This document shows positions 15,692 through 23,386 of a stretch of DNA of 64,000 nucleotides, piece by piece. A model generated the notes under the pieces. That model was not told the DNA's origin. It saw nothing but the letters and a program-made list of their open reading frames with translations, and ran no database searches. Source of the DNA: Winogradskya humida (GTDB lineage: Bacteria; Actinomycetota; Actinomycetes; Mycobacteriales; Micromonosporaceae); assembly GCF_016862215.1 (NCBI RefSeq), contig NZ_BOMN01000112.1, positions 1-64,000 on the forward strand, read 5' to 3'. Each line of letters opens with the position of its first letter. Positions within the stretch are counted from its first letter, which is position 1. The position numbers and the translations under genes were made by a program.

Positions 15692-16681
15692 GCGGACCAC
15701 GAAGCGGCAGCCGATGGTCGTGTTGTCCACTGCTACCCGGCCGCCGTGGGCCTCGACCAGGCCCCGGACGATCGCGAGGCCGAGCCCGCCGCCCGCCTCA
15801 CCCGGGGTGCGGGCGGTTTCGCCGCGGAAGGCGACGTCGAAGACGCGGGGCAGGTCGGCGGCGGGGATGCCGCCGCAGGTGTCGGAGACGGCGAACCAGG
15901 CGTTGTCCTGGTCGTGGCCGGCTTCGACATGGACCGTGCCGTCCGACGGGGTGTAGCGGACCGAGTTGATCAGCAGGTTGGTGAGGACGCGGGCGAGTTC
16001 GGGTTCGCTGGCGCGGACGACGGGCCAGCCGGATTCGGCGGCGACGAGCCTGACCCCGCGGGTCGCGGCGAGGGGGGCGGTGGCGGCGAGGGCGTCGGAG
16101 ACCACGTCGGCGAGGGGTACGCGGGCCAGCGTCAGCCGCAGCGCACCGGCGTTGATCCGGGACAGCTCGAACAGGTCGTCGACGAGATGGGTCATGCGGT
16201 CGGTCTCGACGCGGATCCGGCGGTGGTACTCGGCGACGGTGTGACGGTCGGCGACCACACCGTCCTCGAGGGCCTCGGCCATCGCGCGCAGGCCCGCCAG
16301 CGGCGTACGCAGATCATGCGAGACCCAGGCGACCAGCTCGCGCCGCCCGGTTTCGAGCCGTTGCTCGTTCTCGCGGGCCTGTGCCGACCAGACCGCGGCG
16401 GCGGCGAGGCGGCGGCCGAACGCGATGCCGACGCCGAGGCTGACCACGACGGCAGCCGCGACGGTCAGCAGGACCACCTGCAGGTCGTGCGGGGAGAGGA
16501 ACATGGCGGTCGCGACGGTGATGACCCCGGCGGCCACGGCGGCGACCGTGACGACGAGCAGCACGGTGACGTGCACGGCGATCGACCGGTGGCGCAGCAC
16601 CCGCAGGGCCAGCAGACCGGCGATGCCGACCGATCCCCCGGCGATCAGCGAGTAGAGCCCGATCAGCACCTGGTCGCTCAC
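15674..16681 (-). CDS. Sensor histidine kinase
   Basis: A 335-residue membrane kinase. Three hydrophobic segments (about 5-27, 35-60 and 68-90) lead directly into the HisKA domain with the phospho-acceptor H122 (WVSHDLRTPLAGLRAMAEAL). The ATPase domain has the N box LTNLLINSVRYTPSDG, G1 box DTCGGIP and G2 box GGGLGLAIVRGLVEAHGG. There is almost no extracytoplasmic sensor loop, so the signal is probably sensed within the membrane. The GTG at 16681 overlaps the stop of the response-regulator gene by 4 bp (GTGA), fixing the start and the pairing. Both genes lie downstream of the epimerase and GT-C genes on the same strand. Confidence 0.93.
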   Translation of the reverse strand: MSDQVLIGLYSLIAGGSVGIAGLLALRVLRHRSIAVHVTVLLVVTVAAVAAGVITVATAMFLSPHDLQVVLLTVAAAVVVSLGVGIAFGRRLAAAAVWSAQARENEQRLETGRRELVAWVSHDLRTPLAGLRAMAEALEDGVVADRHTVAEYHRRIRVETDRMTHLVDDLFELSRINAGALRLTLARVPLADVVSDALAATAPLAATRGVRLVAAESGWPVVRASEPELARVLTNLLINSVRYTPSDGTVHVEAGHDQDNAWFAVSDTCGGIPAADLPRVFDVAFRGETARTPGEAGGGLGLAIVRGLVEAHGGRVAVDNTTIGCRFVVRLPVGA

Positions 16682-17358
16682 TGGGTCAGCTCGTAGCGGT
16701 AGCCGACGCCCCACGCGGTGAGCAGGCGCCGGGGTGCGGCCGGGTCGGCCTCGACCTTCTCCCGGAGCCGGCGCACGTGCACGGTGACCGTGGACTGGTC
16801 GCCGAACTGCCAGCCCCACACCTTGGCGAGCAGGTCGGCGCGGGACCAGGCGCGGCCGGGGTGACGGATCAGAAAGGCGAGCAGGTCGAACTCGCGGACC
16901 GTCAGCGCGAGCGGGTGACCGGCGAGCTCGGCGACCCGGCGGCTGGTGTCCGCGACGAGGTCACCGTCGCGCAGGATGGTCTGCTCCGTGGGGGGAGCGG
17001 TGCGGCGCAGGACGGAACGGATCCGCAGGACCAGCTCGCGCGGGGAGAACGGCTTGGTCACGTAGTCGTCCGCGCCGACCTCCAGCCCGATCACGCGGTC
17101 GGCCTCCTCCCCCAGCGCGGTCAGCATGATCACCGGCAGGTGGGGGAGGCCGCCGCGCAGCCGCCGGCACACCTCGAGGCCGTCCAGCCCGGGCATCATC
17201 AGGTCGAGCACGACCAGGTCGGGTTGTTCGGCCGCGACGGCGGCGAGCGCGCTGTCACCGTCCGAGACGAGCCGCACCCGGCAGCCGTCCTGTTCGAGGT
17301 AGCGGCGCACGACGTCGCTGACGGTCGGGTCGTCGTCGACGACGAGCACATGGGGCAC
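16678..17358 (-). CDS. OmpR-family response regulator
   Basis: A 226-residue two-domain regulator. The receiver domain has the acidic pocket (VVDDD, residues 6-10), phospho-acceptor D52 (VVLDLMMPGLDG) and lysine in VTKPFSPRELVLR. The C-terminal winged helix (about 130-225) ends in the usual DQSTVTVHVRRLREKVEADPAAPRRLLTAWGVGYRYE. It is phosphorylated by the kinase encoded just downstream (4-bp overlap) and binds DNA to control genes, probably including the neighbouring surface-glycan genes. It starts 54 bp after the stop of the GT-C-like gene. Confidence 0.94.
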   Translation of the reverse strand: MPHVLVVDDDPTVSDVVRRYLEQDGCRVRLVSDGDSALAAVAAEQPDLVVLDLMMPGLDGLEVCRRLRGGLPHLPVIMLTALGEEADRVIGLEVGADDYVTKPFSPRELVLRIRSVLRRTAPPTEQTILRDGDLVADTSRRVAELAGHPLALTVREFDLLAFLIRHPGRAWSRADLLAKVWGWQFGDQSTVTVHVRRLREKVEADPAAPRRLLTAWGVGYRYELTQ

Positions 17359-17411
17359 CTGTCGAGGCTATCCGGCCCGGGGTGGATCAGGTCTTGCGGA
17401 ATCCTTACGGG

Positions 17412-18674
17412 TCACCAGGTGGTCAGCAGCAGGTGGTTGACCAGCAGCGCGAGCAGCGCCTGGGCGGCGAGCCAGCCGCGCCGGGCGGGTGCCGGGATCA
17501 GCGTGGCGCCGGCCATCAGCCACACGGCGAACGGCAGCCAGATCCGTTCCACCTCCGCCTTGCTGTACCCGGACAGGTCGGCGGCGACGATCGTGAGCAG
17601 AGCCGCGAGGGGCAGGACGACCACCGGGGTCCGCCGCAGACCGGCGAAGGCCCGGCGCAGCACGACGGCGGACACCGGACCGGCGCAGGCGAAGGCGAGT
17701 GCCAGGTCGGCCCAGACCCAATACGCGTACGGCCGGACGCTCGCAATCCCCTGGTAGTAGCGCACGGTGACCTTCTGGTACCCGTCGAGCCACCAGAACC
17801 CCGACAGAGTGAACGCGGCGACGACGATCCCGAACCCGATGACGGCGGCGACGAGCGGCGGCCCGGCACGCCGGGCGAGGACGGCGACCGCGAGCGCGAG
17901 GACGGCGAGCAACGTGAAGCCGTACGAGCAGTAGAGCGAGAAGCCGAGCAGCAACCCCGCGCCGAGCCCGGCCACGACGTTGCGCCGGGTCAGCCCGATG
18001 GCGAGCAGCGCCAGCCCGGTCGCGGTGAGCCCGGCGAACAGGCCGTCCGCGGAGACTCCCATCCACACCGCGCCGGGGAAGAGCACCAGGAACGGCACGG
18101 CGGCCCGCGCACCCTCCTCGTCACCGAGTGCCCGGACCGTCACCGGCACGGCCACCGCGGCCAGCGCGGCGATCGCGACGCAGGTCAGCGCCGCCCACAC
18201 CCCGCCGCCGAGCCCGATCCGGTCCAGCCCGACGAAGATCAGGAACGCGCCGGGCGGGTGCCCGGAGACGTGGGTGGTCCACGAATCGGGCTGGAAGTCG
18301 AGAATCCTGGCAGAGAAGCCGCGCAGCATGACGCGTACGCCGGTGACGCCGCCGACCTCGCTGAGGTATTCGTCCCTGGTGATCAGGCGCCCGGCTATCC
18401 CCCGCTGCCACCCGTCGATCAGCGCGAGGGACACGATCCACGCGGCCGCGGCGCCGTAGGCGGCCAGGAGCAGCCGCCGCCAGGAGAGGCGGGCGGCGAG
18501 GCGGGGACCGTGCAGGACGACCAGCGCCGCGACAGCGAGGGCGAGCGGGGTTCCGGGCCCGGCGTGCGGCAGCCAGATACCGGTGAACGGTGCCGACGTG
18601 GCGTGCACGGGATGGCCCGCGAGGTAGAGCGCGGCGCCGGTCAGGCAGGCCAGGGCGACCAGCCCCAGCCCCAC
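17412..18674 (-). CDS. Polytopic membrane protein, GT-C glycosyltransferase-like
   Basis: About 420 residues with some 10-12 hydrophobic helices. Features typical of polyprenol-phosphate-sugar-dependent GT-C mannosyltransferases are the large loop between the first helices and HVSGHPPGAFLIFVGLDRIGL, SADGLFAGLTATGLALLAIGL, and the late Trp/Tyr loop GFWWLDGYQKVTVRYYQGIASVRPYAYWVWADLALA. It would transfer a sugar from a lipid carrier to a glycan or protein outside the membrane; donor and acceptor are unknown. The GTG at 18674 lies 17 bp after the epimerase stop, indicating one transcript. The N-terminus is not certain because no clear ribosome-binding site is seen. Confidence 0.78.
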   Translation of the reverse strand: MGLGLVALACLTGAALYLAGHPVHATSAPFTGIWLPHAGPGTPLALAVAALVVLHGPRLAARLSWRRLLLAAYGAAAAWIVSLALIDGWQRGIAGRLITRDEYLSEVGGVTGVRVMLRGFSARILDFQPDSWTTHVSGHPPGAFLIFVGLDRIGLGGGVWAALTCVAIAALAAVAVPVTVRALGDEEGARAAVPFLVLFPGAVWMGVSADGLFAGLTATGLALLAIGLTRRNVVAGLGAGLLLGFSLYCSYGFTLLAVLALAVAVLARRAGPPLVAAVIGFGIVVAAFTLSGFWWLDGYQKVTVRYYQGIASVRPYAYWVWADLALAFACAGPVSAVVLRRAFAGLRRTPVVVLPLAALLTIVAADLSGYSKAEVERIWLPFAVWLMAGATLIPAPARRGWLAAQALLALLVNHLLLTTW

Positions 18675-18691
18675 CGCCGCGGCGGCGACGT

Positions 18692-19735
18692 CTACCCGCG
18701 CAGCGTCGCGGACGCGAATTCCGTCACCCCCGCCGTCAGGTCGATCGCCGCGGTGAAGCCGAGCTCGGCGGTGGCCCGCGCCGGGGACGCGACGACGTGC
18801 CGGACGTCGCCGAGGCGGAACTCGCCGGTCACGACGGGCGCCGGGCCGCCTGAGACGGACGCCAGCTCCGTCGCCAGCTCACCCACCGTGGCGGGCCGGC
18901 CCGAGGCGATGTTGTACGCCCGGAATCCGCTCGCAGCAGCCTCGAGCGCCGCCACATTGGCGCGGGCCACATCGGACACGTGCACGAAGTCGCGCCGCTG
19001 GCCACCGTCCTCGAACACCCGGGGCGCGCGCCCGCCCTCCAGCGCGGACCGGAAGATCGCGGCGACCCCGCTGTACGGCGTGTCCTTCGGCATCCCCGGC
19101 CCGTACACGTTGTGGTATCGCAGCGCGGCCACCGACCCGCCGGTCTGCCGGGCCCAGACCGAGCACAACTGCTCCTGCGTGACCTTCGTGACGGCGTAGA
19201 CGCTGCGCGGATCGAGGGGCGCGTCCTCGTCCACCTCGGTGGAGATCACCGGGCGCTCGCAGCGGGGACAGAGCGGCTCGAAGTGCCCGGCGGCCAGGTC
19301 TGCGACGGCGCGCGCGGGCGGGCGGACGGGTCCGTGGCCGGGGCAGGCGTACGCACCCTCGCCGTAGACCACCATGGAACTGGCGAGCACCAGCCGCCGC
19401 ACCCCGGCGCGGGCCATCCCGGCGAGCAGCACCGCGGTGCCCAGGTCGTTGCAGCCGACATATTCGGGCAGGTCGTCGAGGTCGACCCCCATCCCGACCA
19501 TCGCCGCCTGGTGCAGCACCGCGTCGACGCCGAGCAGTGCGGCGTCGACCGCGTCGCGGTCACGGACGTCGGCACGCAGGACCGGTACACCGTGGACGTC
19601 GGCGGGCATCGGGTCGCGGTGCGCGGCGGGGTGGCCGGTGTCCAGGACACTCACCTGGTGCCCGGATCCGAGGAGAGCGGAGGTCACGTGGGTGCCGATG
19701 AAGCCGGCTCCTCCGGTGACTAGTACGTGCGTCAT
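18692..19735 (-). CDS. NAD-dependent epimerase/dehydratase with zinc-ribbon-like insert
   Basis: A 347-residue extended SDR of the nucleotide-sugar epimerase/dehydratase type. The NAD motif TGGAGFIG is at 7-14 and the catalytic Y180-x3-K184 is in SVYAVTK. Unusually, between the active-site serine region (LASSMVVYGEG) and the Tyr there is an insert with C131-x2-H134 (CPGH) and C156-x2-C159 (CPRC) that could bind a zinc ion. The enzyme would modify a nucleotide-linked sugar for the adjacent glycosyltransferases. It is first in a minus-strand operon with the GT-C-like gene and the two-component genes, divergent from the GT2 operon across a 142-bp gap. Confidence 0.9.
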   Translation of the reverse strand: MTHVLVTGGAGFIGTHVTSALLGSGHQVSVLDTGHPAAHRDPMPADVHGVPVLRADVRDRDAVDAALLGVDAVLHQAAMVGMGVDLDDLPEYVGCNDLGTAVLLAGMARAGVRRLVLASSMVVYGEGAYACPGHGPVRPPARAVADLAAGHFEPLCPRCERPVISTEVDEDAPLDPRSVYAVTKVTQEQLCSVWARQTGGSVAALRYHNVYGPGMPKDTPYSGVAAIFRSALEGGRAPRVFEDGGQRRDFVHVSDVARANVAALEAAASGFRAYNIASGRPATVGELATELASVSGGPAPVVTGEFRLGDVRHVVASPARATAELGFTAAIDLTAGVTEFASATLRG

Positions 19736-19864
19736 GCTACCGACCGTAGGGCCACCCGAGTGCGGTAATGCCGGATCCCGCCGATCCGTCAGAGGTACGT
19801 AAGAAGATCACGGCCGTAAGCACTCGGTAATGCCGTAGCGGGCTCCCCGGCCCGGGTGAGCGCC

Positions 19865-19877
19865 TACCGTCACGAAC
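19865..19877 (+). promoter_or_regulatory. Leaderless promoter -10 of the GT2 operon
   Basis: TACCGT at 19865-19870 ends 7 nt before the ATG at 19878, and no ribosome-binding site precedes that ATG. This is the spacing of a leaderless actinobacterial transcript. Confidence 0.55.
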
Positions 19878-20561
19878 ATGACCGATGTGGTTCTCCCCTG
19901 TCTCAACGAGGCGCCGGCACTGCCCGGGCTGCTGTCCCGGATGCCCGCCGGATACCGGGTGATCGTGGCGGACAACGGCTCCACCGACGGCTCGGCCGAG
20001 GTGGCCCGTGACCTCGGCGCGTACGTGGTGACGGTGCCCCAGCCCGGTTACGGCGCGGCGGTCCACGCGGGAATCCTCGCGGCCTCCTCGTCGCGCTCCG
20101 GCGACGGAGACGCCGACGACGGCATCGTCTGCGTGATGGACGCCGACGGCTCGTTCGACCCGGCCGAGCTTCCGCTGGTCGCCGACCCGGTCCGGGCCGG
20201 TGCCGCGCGGCTCGTCCTGGGCCGGCGCCGCCCGGTCACCCGCGGGGCCTGGCCACCGCACGCCCGGCTCGGCAACGCGATCCTCGCCGCCCGGCTGCGC
20301 CGCACCACCGGCCTCGACGTCCACGACATCGGCCCGATGCGCGCCGCCCGCCGCGACGACCTGCTCTCACTCGGCCTGCGCGACCGCCGCTTCGGTTACC
20401 CCCTCGAACTCCTCGTCGCCGCCGCCCGGGCCGGGTGGACGGTCACCGAGGTCGACGTCGCCTACCACCCTCGCGCCGCAGGCACCCACTCCAAGGTCAC
20501 CGGCACTGTCCGGGGCACGGCCCGCGCGATCCGCGACATGAGCGCGGTGCTGGCCCGATGA
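19878..20561 (+). CDS. Glycosyltransferase family 2
   Basis: A 227-residue cytoplasmic GT-A enzyme. The N-terminal nucleotide-binding strand is VVLPCLNEAPALPGLL, followed by VIVADNGSTDGS (29-39), and the metal/nucleotide-sugar motif D88-x-D90 is in CVMDADGSFDP. The C-terminal part (MRAARRDDLLSLGLRDRRFGYPLELLVAAARAGWTVTEVDVAYHPR) matches polyprenyl-phosphate-sugar synthase-like GT2 proteins. There are no membrane helices. It probably makes an activated sugar for the neighbouring GT-C-like protein (inference). The gene opens a five-gene operon joined by 4-bp ATGA/GTGA overlaps or longer ones. Confidence 0.9.
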   Translation: MTDVVLPCLNEAPALPGLLSRMPAGYRVIVADNGSTDGSAEVARDLGAYVVTVPQPGYGAAVHAGILAASSSRSGDGDADDGIVCVMDADGSFDPAELPLVADPVRAGAARLVLGRRRPVTRGAWPPHARLGNAILAARLRRTTGLDVHDIGPMRAARRDDLLSLGLRDRRFGYPLELLVAAARAGWTVTEVDVAYHPRAAGTHSKVTGTVRGTARAIRDMSAVLAR

Positions 20562-21205
20562 GGACACGGCTGCTCGTCCTCGCCAAAACCCCGGTCCCGG
20601 GCAGGGTCAAAACCCGGCTCTGCCCGCCATGTACGCCCGCCAAGGCGGCAACGCTCGCCGCCGCCGCCCTCGCGGACACCGTGGACACCGTTTCGTCGAC
20701 GACCGGCGCGGACCCCGTACTCGTGATCGAGGGTGATCTCCCGGCACCGGCGGGCTGGGGCCGGGTCCCGCAGCGGGGTGGGTCGCTCGGCTCCCGGATC
20801 GCGAACGCCTTCGCCGACACGGCCGTCCCCGGGATGCCGAGCCTGCTGATCGGTATGGACACCCCGCAGCTCACGCCCGCACTGCTCGAGGCGGCGATCG
20901 GGCTGCTGGCCGGGGACGGGTCCGACGCGGTGCTCGGCCTCGCGGAGGACGGCGGCTGGTGGGCCCTCGGTCTGCGCGACCCGGCCTGCGCGGAGTTGGT
21001 GCACGACGTCCCGACGTCGACCTCGCAGACCGGCGAGCTCACCCTGAAAGCGTTGCAAGGACTACGAATCGCGCGGCTACCCGTCCTGCGCGACGTCGAC
21101 ACCATCGAGGATGCCCGCGCGGTGGCGGCGATGCGCCCCGAAAGCCGGTTCGCGGGGGCGCTGGCCGCCCGCGCCGAGCGGCAACCAGCGGCGGCCCCAC
21201 GATGA
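20558..21205 (+). CDS. DUF2064/TIGR04282-type nucleotidyl- or glycosyl-transferase
   Basis: A 215-residue protein starting MRTRLLVLAKTPVPGRVKTRL, the hallmark of the DUF2064 family. It has a GT-A-like fold with MDTPQLTPALLEAAIGLL and a C-terminal VLRDVDTIEDARAV that resembles nucleotidyltransferases such as CofC/MobA. Databases label some relatives as arsenosugar glycosyltransferases, but nothing here is arsenic-specific. ATG overlaps the GT2 stop (ATGA), so the start is secure and the genes are coupled. It probably activates or transfers a sugar or small phosphate compound in the same pathway as its neighbours. Confidence 0.85.
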   Translation: MRTRLLVLAKTPVPGRVKTRLCPPCTPAKAATLAAAALADTVDTVSSTTGADPVLVIEGDLPAPAGWGRVPQRGGSLGSRIANAFADTAVPGMPSLLIGMDTPQLTPALLEAAIGLLAGDGSDAVLGLAEDGGWWALGLRDPACAELVHDVPTSTSQTGELTLKALQGLRIARLPVLRDVDTIEDARAVAAMRPESRFAGALAARAERQPAAAPR

Positions 21206-21846
21206 CCGCGCTCGCTGTGTTCGATACCGCGTTGCGCCGGGCGGCTGCGGGGAAGCCTGCCGGGCTGACCGTGCACGACGATCACGGGCCGGCGTTCCGG
21301 GTGGATGCGGCGGACTGGTCGCGGGTGGATCTGCCCGGTGATCGGGGGCTGCTCGGGCGGTGTGCCGGGCCGACGCTGGACATCGGGTGCGGGCCGGGCC
21401 GGTTGACCAGTGCGCTGAACCGGCTCGGGCGCCCGGCGCTGGGGATCGACATCAGCGCCGCCGCGGTCAGGCTGGCGCGGGCGCGGGGAGCGACCGCCCT
21501 GCGCCGGGACGTCTTCGCGGCGCTGCCCGGGCACGGCCGCTGGCGTCACCTGCTGCTCGCCGACGGCAACATCGGCATCGGCGGCGACCCGGCAAGGCTG
21601 CTGCGGCGCTGCCGCGACCTGATGGCGCCGGGCGGGCGGCTGCACGTCGAGCTTGCCCGGCCGGGCACCCGCAGCTGGTCCGGCAACGCCCGGCTCAGCG
21701 TCGTGGACGGCGCCGTCAGCGCGCCGTTCGGCTGGGCTGTGCTCTGTATCGACGACCTGCCGGCGCTGGCAGCGGCGACCGGCCTGACCATCTGCGACTC
21801 GTGGACGGAGGGGGAACGATGGTTCGCCTCCCTGACATCCGGCTGA
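21202..21846 (+). CDS. Class I SAM-dependent methyltransferase
   Basis: A 214-residue Rossmann methyltransferase. The SAM-binding motif I is TLDIGCGPGRLTSAL (about residues 56-70), followed by the acidic post-I strand LGIDISAAAVRLARARG and a later LMAPGGRLHVEL strand. The acceptor is unknown, but the operon suggests a glycan- or lipid-linked intermediate. The ATG at 21202 overlaps the previous stop by 4 bp. Its 3' end overlaps the next gene by 28 bp, and the latter's ribosome-binding site (GGAGGGGG) lies inside it. Confidence 0.9.
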   Translation: MTALAVFDTALRRAAAGKPAGLTVHDDHGPAFRVDAADWSRVDLPGDRGLLGRCAGPTLDIGCGPGRLTSALNRLGRPALGIDISAAAVRLARARGATALRRDVFAALPGHGRWRHLLLADGNIGIGGDPARLLRRCRDLMAPGGRLHVELARPGTRSWSGNARLSVVDGAVSAPFGWAVLCIDDLPALAAATGLTICDSWTEGERWFASLTSG

Positions 21847-22982
21847 AACCGCCGGTCACCGACGAGAGCTTCACCTCGCCGCTGCGGTCCACGCGGCTCA
21901 CTGCTGTGCTCGGCATCGCGCTGGGTCTCGCGTTCGCGGTGTGCTTCGGGACCGGGTTGCTCAGCCATCTCATCCAGCATCCACCCGCGTGGTTCTGGTG
22001 GCCGTCACGGCCGGTGGGGCTGTATCGCGCCACTCAGGGCGTACACGTGATCACGGGTCTCGCCTGTGTGCCGTTGCTCGGAGCGAAGCTGTGGTCGGTC
22101 TATCCGCGCCTGTTCGAGTGGCCACCGCTGCGCTCGATCGCCCATGGCCTGGAACGCGCGAGCATCGCCGTGCTCGTCGCCGCGTCGCTGTTCCAGGTGG
22201 TCAGCGGGGTCCTCAACGTCGCCCGCTGGTACGACCCGATGCCGTTCTTCTTCACCGCCGGCCATTACTGGGCGGCGTGGCTGGCGATCGGCGCGCTGCT
22301 GGTGCACATCGGTGTGCAGCTGCCCGTCGTCCGGTCGGCGCTGACCCGGCCGGAGCCGGACCACACCGCCCCGGGCACGCTCAGCCGCCGCGGGCTCATC
22401 GGCACCGTCGCCGCCACGGCCGGCATCATCACGCTCAGCACGGCGGGCCAGACGGTCACCCCGCTCGCCCCGATCTCGGTGCTGGCACCCCGCCGGCGCG
22501 GCGACGATCCGCAACACGTCCCGGTCAACAAGACCTCGGCCGGCGCGGGCGTCCGCGACGCGATCTTCGCCGGCACCTACCTGCTCACCGTGACCGGACC
22601 CGGCCGGATGGTCCAGCTCACCCTCGGCGACCTGCAGGCCCTCCCCCAGCACACGGCCGTCCTGCCGATCAGCTGCGTCGAAGGCTGGAGCGCCACCGGC
22701 ACCTGGACGGGAGTCCGGCTGCGCGACCTCGTCGAACTGGTGGGCGCCGACCCTTCGCACGCGTCGGCCTACGTGGAGTCGCTCGAAGCTCAGGGCCGCT
22801 ACCGGGCCAGCACCGTCGCCGCGCCGCACACGCGTGACCCGTACACCTTGATCGCTCTGCGGCTCGGCGGCGAACCACTGCACCCTGACCACGGCTACCC
22901 CGCCCGCCTGATCGCCCCCAACCGCCCAGGCGTCCTGCAGACCAAATGGATCTCCCGCATCACGATCCGGAGCGCTTCGTGA
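21819..22982 (+). CDS. Membrane cytochrome b-like/molybdopterin oxidoreductase fusion
   Basis: A 387-residue single-chain enzyme. Residues of roughly 27-172 form about four transmembrane helices with histidines suitable for b-type haem (H50, H76, H149, H163). Residues of roughly 235-387 are a sulfite-oxidase-fold molybdopterin domain with the molybdenum-ligand cysteine C286 in PISCVEGWSATGTWTGVRLRDL and the usual ending PARLIAPNRPGVLQTKW. An RR motif (SRRGLIG) stands between the two parts. It probably transfers electrons from a quinol or haem to an extracytoplasmic substrate; the combination recalls MsrP/MsrQ in one chain, but the substrate is not known. It starts at 21819 after GGAGGGGG. Confidence 0.88.
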   Translation: MVRLPDIRLKPPVTDESFTSPLRSTRLTAVLGIALGLAFAVCFGTGLLSHLIQHPPAWFWWPSRPVGLYRATQGVHVITGLACVPLLGAKLWSVYPRLFEWPPLRSIAHGLERASIAVLVAASLFQVVSGVLNVARWYDPMPFFFTAGHYWAAWLAIGALLVHIGVQLPVVRSALTRPEPDHTAPGTLSRRGLIGTVAATAGIITLSTAGQTVTPLAPISVLAPRRRGDDPQHVPVNKTSAGAGVRDAIFAGTYLLTVTGPGRMVQLTLGDLQALPQHTAVLPISCVEGWSATGTWTGVRLRDLVELVGADPSHASAYVESLEAQGRYRASTVAAPHTRDPYTLIALRLGGEPLHPDHGYPARLIAPNRPGVLQTKWISRITIRSAS

Positions 22983-23353
22983 AAACCGCCCGGCGCATCC
23001 TGATCGCCTCCGGCACCCTCATCATCGTGTACGCCGCAAGCGGCGCCCTCACCGACCACAACGTCAAGGGCGGCGCGCTGATCTTCCTCATCGCCGTCCT
23101 CATCGCCCACGACGGCGTCCTGCTCCCGCTCATGATCGGCGTCGGAGCCGTAGCCACCCGATCCCGCCCCTACCTCGCAGCGCCCCTGATAGCCACCGCC
23201 ACGGTAACCTTGGTCGCCCTACCCCTCGTGGTCACCGGCGGCATCCGCTACGCCCTCGGCCTCCTGACCTGCTACGCGGCCATCGCCATCGCCGCGACCA
23301 TCTACGCACGGTTCCGTCTCCGTGGCGGCCCCCCATCCCGCTCGCCTCGATGA
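22979..23353 (+). CDS. Small membrane protein
   Basis: A 124-residue protein with about four hydrophobic helices (ILIASGTLIIVYAASGAL, GALIFLIAVLIAHDGVLLPLMIGV, YLAAPLIATATVTLVALPLVV, YALGLLTCYAAIAIAATIY) and a basic tail. GTG overlaps the stop of the molybdoenzyme gene by 4 bp, so it is the last gene of the operon and probably a partner or stabiliser of that enzyme. No conserved catalytic motif is recognised. Confidence 0.78.
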   Translation: MKTARRILIASGTLIIVYAASGALTDHNVKGGALIFLIAVLIAHDGVLLPLMIGVGAVATRSRPYLAAPLIATATVTLVALPLVVTGGIRYALGLLTCYAAIAIAATIYARFRLRGGPPSRSPR

Positions 23354-23386
23354 CGGGCCGCCATTCAGATCCGGCACGATGGCGAC

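Noticed and set aside
20558..21205. Calling the DUF2064 protein an arsenosugar biosynthesis enzyme
   Set aside because: No arsenic gene (arsM, arsS) is adjacent, and the label derives from distant relatives.
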